From JAHEEL01 sp039715165 (lineage in GTDB: Bacteria > Actinomycetota > Acidimicrobiia > Spongiisociales > UBA5794), in NCBI GenBank assembly GCA_039715165.1, contig JBDLHX010000109.1, positions 1-7,451 of the forward strand: a stretch of 7,451 bases of DNA, in the 5' to 3' direction. Position 1 is the stretch's first letter, and every line of letters starts with the position of its first letter. The position numbers and the translations under genes are program-made. The notes under the pieces were generated by a model. It searched no databases and was not told the origin of the DNA. It saw only the letters and a program-made list of their open reading frames with translations. This document shows positions 5,127 through 7,451 of the stretch, piece after piece.

Positions 5127-6005
5127 ATGGCATCCGCCGAGCTTCGCCAGATCCGTAGGAGGATCCGCAGCGTCGAATCGACGATGAAGATCACGCGCGC
5201 GATGGAGCTCATATCTACTGCGCGGATCGGCAAGGCACAGCTGCGCCTCGGCGCCGCCCGTCCCTATGCGCAGAAGCTCGACGAGGTGATCCGCAACGTC
5301 GCCGCAGCCGGTGGCACGTCGCATCCGCTGCTCGAGAAGCGTGACATCAACACGGCCGGCGTCGTCGTCGTGTCGTCGGACCGGGGCCTCGCCGGCGGCT
5401 ACAACCACGCCGTGATCCGTCTCGGCGAGCGACAGATCCGCGCCCACCTCCACAACGGCCGCCGGGTCAACCTCTACGTCGTCGGGAGGAAAGCCCAGTC
5501 GTACTTCTCCTACCGCAAGGTAGAGATCGAACATGCCTGGCTCAACGTCACCGACCTGCCGGTGTACGCGGATGCCCGGATGGTCGCCAACGTGCTGTTG
5601 AACGACTACGCAGAGGGCAGCGTCGACTCCGTCGAGGTGTTCACGACGAAGTACATCTCGGCGCTCACTCAGACGCCGATCCACCGCGTCCTGCTGCCAA
5701 TTGAGGCGCCTGAGAGCGCAGGGGACGAGCCGACGGGCCCGATCGGGTACGCGTTCGAACCGTCGCCGGAGGACATCCTCAACCGCCTCCTGCCCCGCTA
5801 CCTCGAAGGCACCGTCTTCGGGGTCCTCCTCGACGCGTCGGCGTCGGAGCATGCGGCGCGGCGCAGGGCGATGAAGGCGGCGACCGAGAACGCAGATGAG
5901 CTCGTGAGAATCCTGACCCGCGGGGCGAACCAGGCCCGGCAGGCGGAGATCACGACCGAGATTTCCGAGATCGTGGGCGGCGCCGCGGCGCTCGCCGAGG
6001 ACTGA
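5127..6005 (+). CDS. atpG: F1Fo-ATP synthase subunit gamma
   Basis: Gamma (292 residues) is the central rotor shaft. The N-terminal helix RRRIRSVESTMKITRAMELI (10-29 region) and the C-terminal helix from about 237 (DASASEHAARRRAMKAATENADEL, then LTRGANQARQAEITTEISEIVGG) form the antiparallel coiled coil inside alpha3beta3. The middle Rossmann-like domain contains SSDRGLAGGYN (83-93) and FTTKYISALTQTP (172-184). LTRGANQARQA replaces the LQLVYNKARQA of E. coli and resembles the actinobacterial form. No obvious insertion is seen. GGGGAGG at 5109-5115, inside the end of atpA, is 11 bases from the ATG; the gap to atpA is 6 bases. Confidence 0.97.
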   Translation: MASAELRQIRRRIRSVESTMKITRAMELISTARIGKAQLRLGAARPYAQKLDEVIRNVAAAGGTSHPLLEKRDINTAGVVVVSSDRGLAGGYNHAVIRLGERQIRAHLHNGRRVNLYVVGRKAQSYFSYRKVEIEHAWLNVTDLPVYADARMVANVLLNDYAEGSVDSVEVFTTKYISALTQTPIHRVLLPIEAPESAGDEPTGPIGYAFEPSPEDILNRLLPRYLEGTVFGVLLDASASEHAARRRAMKAATENADELVRILTRGANQARQAEITTEISEIVGGAAALAED

Positions 6006-6026
6006 GAACACAAGGATGGAGCACCA

Positions 6027-7451
6027 ATGAGCGAGAGCACACTTCCCTCCGGGCGGGTTGTCAAAGTGGCCGGGCCCGTGGTGGACGTCGAGTTCCCGCG
6101 CGACGGACTGCCGGAGATCAACTTCGCCCTCGAGGTCGACCTGTCGATCGGTGGTGACACGAGGACGATCAAGTGCGAGGTCGCCCAGCAGCTCGGCGGG
6201 AACCAGATTCGTGCGGTGGCGATGGCCCCGACCGACGGCCTCGTGCGCGGCGCCGAGGTGCGCAATACCGGCAAGCCGATCTCGGTCCCGGTCGGCGACC
6301 AGACCCTCGGGCACATCTTCAACGCCTGGGGCGACGCGCTCGACGCTCCCGATCTCGAGTTCACCGGCGACTGGTGGCCGATCCACCGTGAGCCGCCTGC
6401 GTTCGACGACGTTGAGCCGCAGAAGAAGATCTTCGAGACGGGGATCAAGGTCATCGACCTCCTCGGCCCGTATCTCGAGGGCGGCAAGATCGGCCTGTTC
6501 GGCGGTGCCGGTGTCGGCAAGACGGTGCTCATCCAGGAGATGATCAACCGTGTCGCCACCCAGCACGGCGGCGTTTCGGTGTTCGCCGGTGTCGGCGAGC
6601 GGACCCGTGAGGGCAACGACCTCTTCTTGGAGATGTCCGAGTCGGGCGTCATCGACAAGGCGGCGCTCACGTTCGGCCAGATGGACGAGCCGCCCGGTGT
6701 GCGTCTTCGTGTGGCGCTCTCTGCGCTCACGATGGCGGAGTACTTCCGCGATGTGCAGCGCCAGGACGTGCTGCTGTTCATCGACAACATCTTCCGTTTC
6801 ACCCAGGCGGGCTCCGAGGTGTCGACGCTCCTCGGCCGTATGCCGTCCGCGGTGGGCTACCAGCCGACGCTCGCCGGCGAGATGGGCCTCCTCCAGGAGC
6901 GCATCACGTCGCTGAAGGGCCGGTCGATCACGTCGCTTCAGGCGATCTATGTGCCTGCGGACGACATCACCGACCCGGCGCCGCACACGGCGTTTGCCCA
7001 CCTCGACGCGACGACGGTGTTGTCTCGTCCGTTGACCGCGCTCGGTATCTACCCGGCGGTCGATCCGCTCGACTCGACGAGCCGTGCCCTCGATCCGCAG
7101 ATCGTGGGGGAGGAGCACTACACGGTGGCGACCGAGGTGCAACAGATCCTCCAGCGCTACAAGGACTTGCAGGACATCATCGCCATTCTCGGCATCGACG
7201 AGCTGTCCGAGGAGGACAAGCTCATCGTCGCCCGGGCCCGGCGGATTCAGCGGTTCCTGTCGCAGCCGATGTTCGTTGCGGAGCAGTTCACCGGCCAGGC
7301 CGGCATCTACACCCCGATGGACGAGACGATCGCGTCGTTCAAGGCGATCATCGACGGTGAGATGGACCAGTACCCGGAGCAGGCCTTCTACATGACCGGC
7401 GGCGCCGAGGACGTCAAGGCGAAGGCGAAGGAGCTCGAGGTCTCCGTCTGA
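6027..7451 (+). CDS. atpD: F1Fo-ATP synthase subunit beta (catalytic)
   Basis: Beta (474 residues) holds the catalytic ATP site. Visible elements are the P-loop GGAGVGKT (159-166, K165), the catalytic glutamate E191 with R192 in GERTREGND, and Walker B VLLFIDN with D253. Also present are the GYQPTLAGEMG segment (278-287), the VPADDITDPAPHTAFAHLDATT strand-loop region (309-330) and an intact canonical DELSEED loop (391-397) that contacts gamma. Length is typical. GGATGGAG (6014-6021) precedes the ATG after a 21-base gap from atpG. The stop codon TGA is the last three bases of the window, so the gene is complete but whatever follows (normally atpC) is not visible. Confidence 0.99.
   Translation: MSESTLPSGRVVKVAGPVVDVEFPRDGLPEINFALEVDLSIGGDTRTIKCEVAQQLGGNQIRAVAMAPTDGLVRGAEVRNTGKPISVPVGDQTLGHIFNAWGDALDAPDLEFTGDWWPIHREPPAFDDVEPQKKIFETGIKVIDLLGPYLEGGKIGLFGGAGVGKTVLIQEMINRVATQHGGVSVFAGVGERTREGNDLFLEMSESGVIDKAALTFGQMDEPPGVRLRVALSALTMAEYFRDVQRQDVLLFIDNIFRFTQAGSEVSTLLGRMPSAVGYQPTLAGEMGLLQERITSLKGRSITSLQAIYVPADDITDPAPHTAFAHLDATTVLSRPLTALGIYPAVDPLDSTSRALDPQIVGEEHYTVATEVQQILQRYKDLQDIIAILGIDELSEEDKLIVARARRIQRFLSQPMFVAEQFTGQAGIYTPMDETIASFKAIIDGEMDQYPEQAFYMTGGAEDVKAKAKELEVSV

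Noticed and set aside
4608..7142. An 844-codon open frame on the - strand opposite atpA, atpG and atpD
   Set aside because: It is antisense to three unmistakable ATP synthase genes. GC-rich codon usage on the + strand leaves few stops on this frame, and the translation is Arg/Asp/Leu-rich with no recognisable domain.

Overview
The window is dominated by a collinear F1Fo-ATP synthase operon on the + strand of a GC-rich bacterium (roughly 60-65% GC by eye). A small nuclease-like gene (DUF559 family) sits in front of it on the - strand. The best taxonomic guess is Actinobacteria outside the mycobacteria, possibly an Acidimicrobiia-like lineage. Three features point that way: the gamma C-terminal helix reads LTRGANQARQAEIT, resembling the actinobacterial form rather than the YNKARQA form of E. 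coli; the beta subunit reads ITSLKGRSIT; and the alpha subunit carries a charged C-terminal extension. Delta is a free-standing protein, not fused to b as in Mycobacterium. This assignment is inference from remembered family signatures.

Region 1-540: a 114-codon gene on the - strand (69-413) for a DUF559/Vsr-like PD-(D/E)XK endonuclease-fold protein. It lies between two imperfect inverted copies of a ~55-64 bp palindrome-rich sequence (1-64 and 461-515). The arrangement looks like a small dispersed cassette. Region 540-642: a short control region with a plausible sigma70-type promoter (577-606) and a Shine-Dalgarno sequence for the first operon gene.

Region 643-7451: atpZ-like (83 aa), atpI-like (148 aa), atpB (a), atpE (c), atpF (b), atpH (delta), atpA (alpha), atpG (gamma), atpD (beta). 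Gaps range from -13 to +21 bases, so the genes are almost certainly co-transcribed and partly translationally coupled. No internal terminator was seen. The window stops exactly at the atpD stop codon; atpC (epsilon), normally next, would lie outside.

How the genes work together: a and the c-ring form the proton path, b and delta form the peripheral stalk, gamma is the rotor shaft, and alpha3beta3 makes ATP. The AtpZ- and AtpI-like membrane proteins probably assist c-ring assembly and/or Mg2+ supply. All key catalytic residues inspected are intact. The ion-binding site of c lacks the Na+ signature, so H+ coupling is predicted.

For the hunt: the atp operon itself is ordinary. The items most worth a second look are the inverted-repeat-bounded DUF559 cassette placed just upstream of the operon promoter and the alpha C-terminal extension. 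I saw no convincing evidence of an undescribed multi-gene system.
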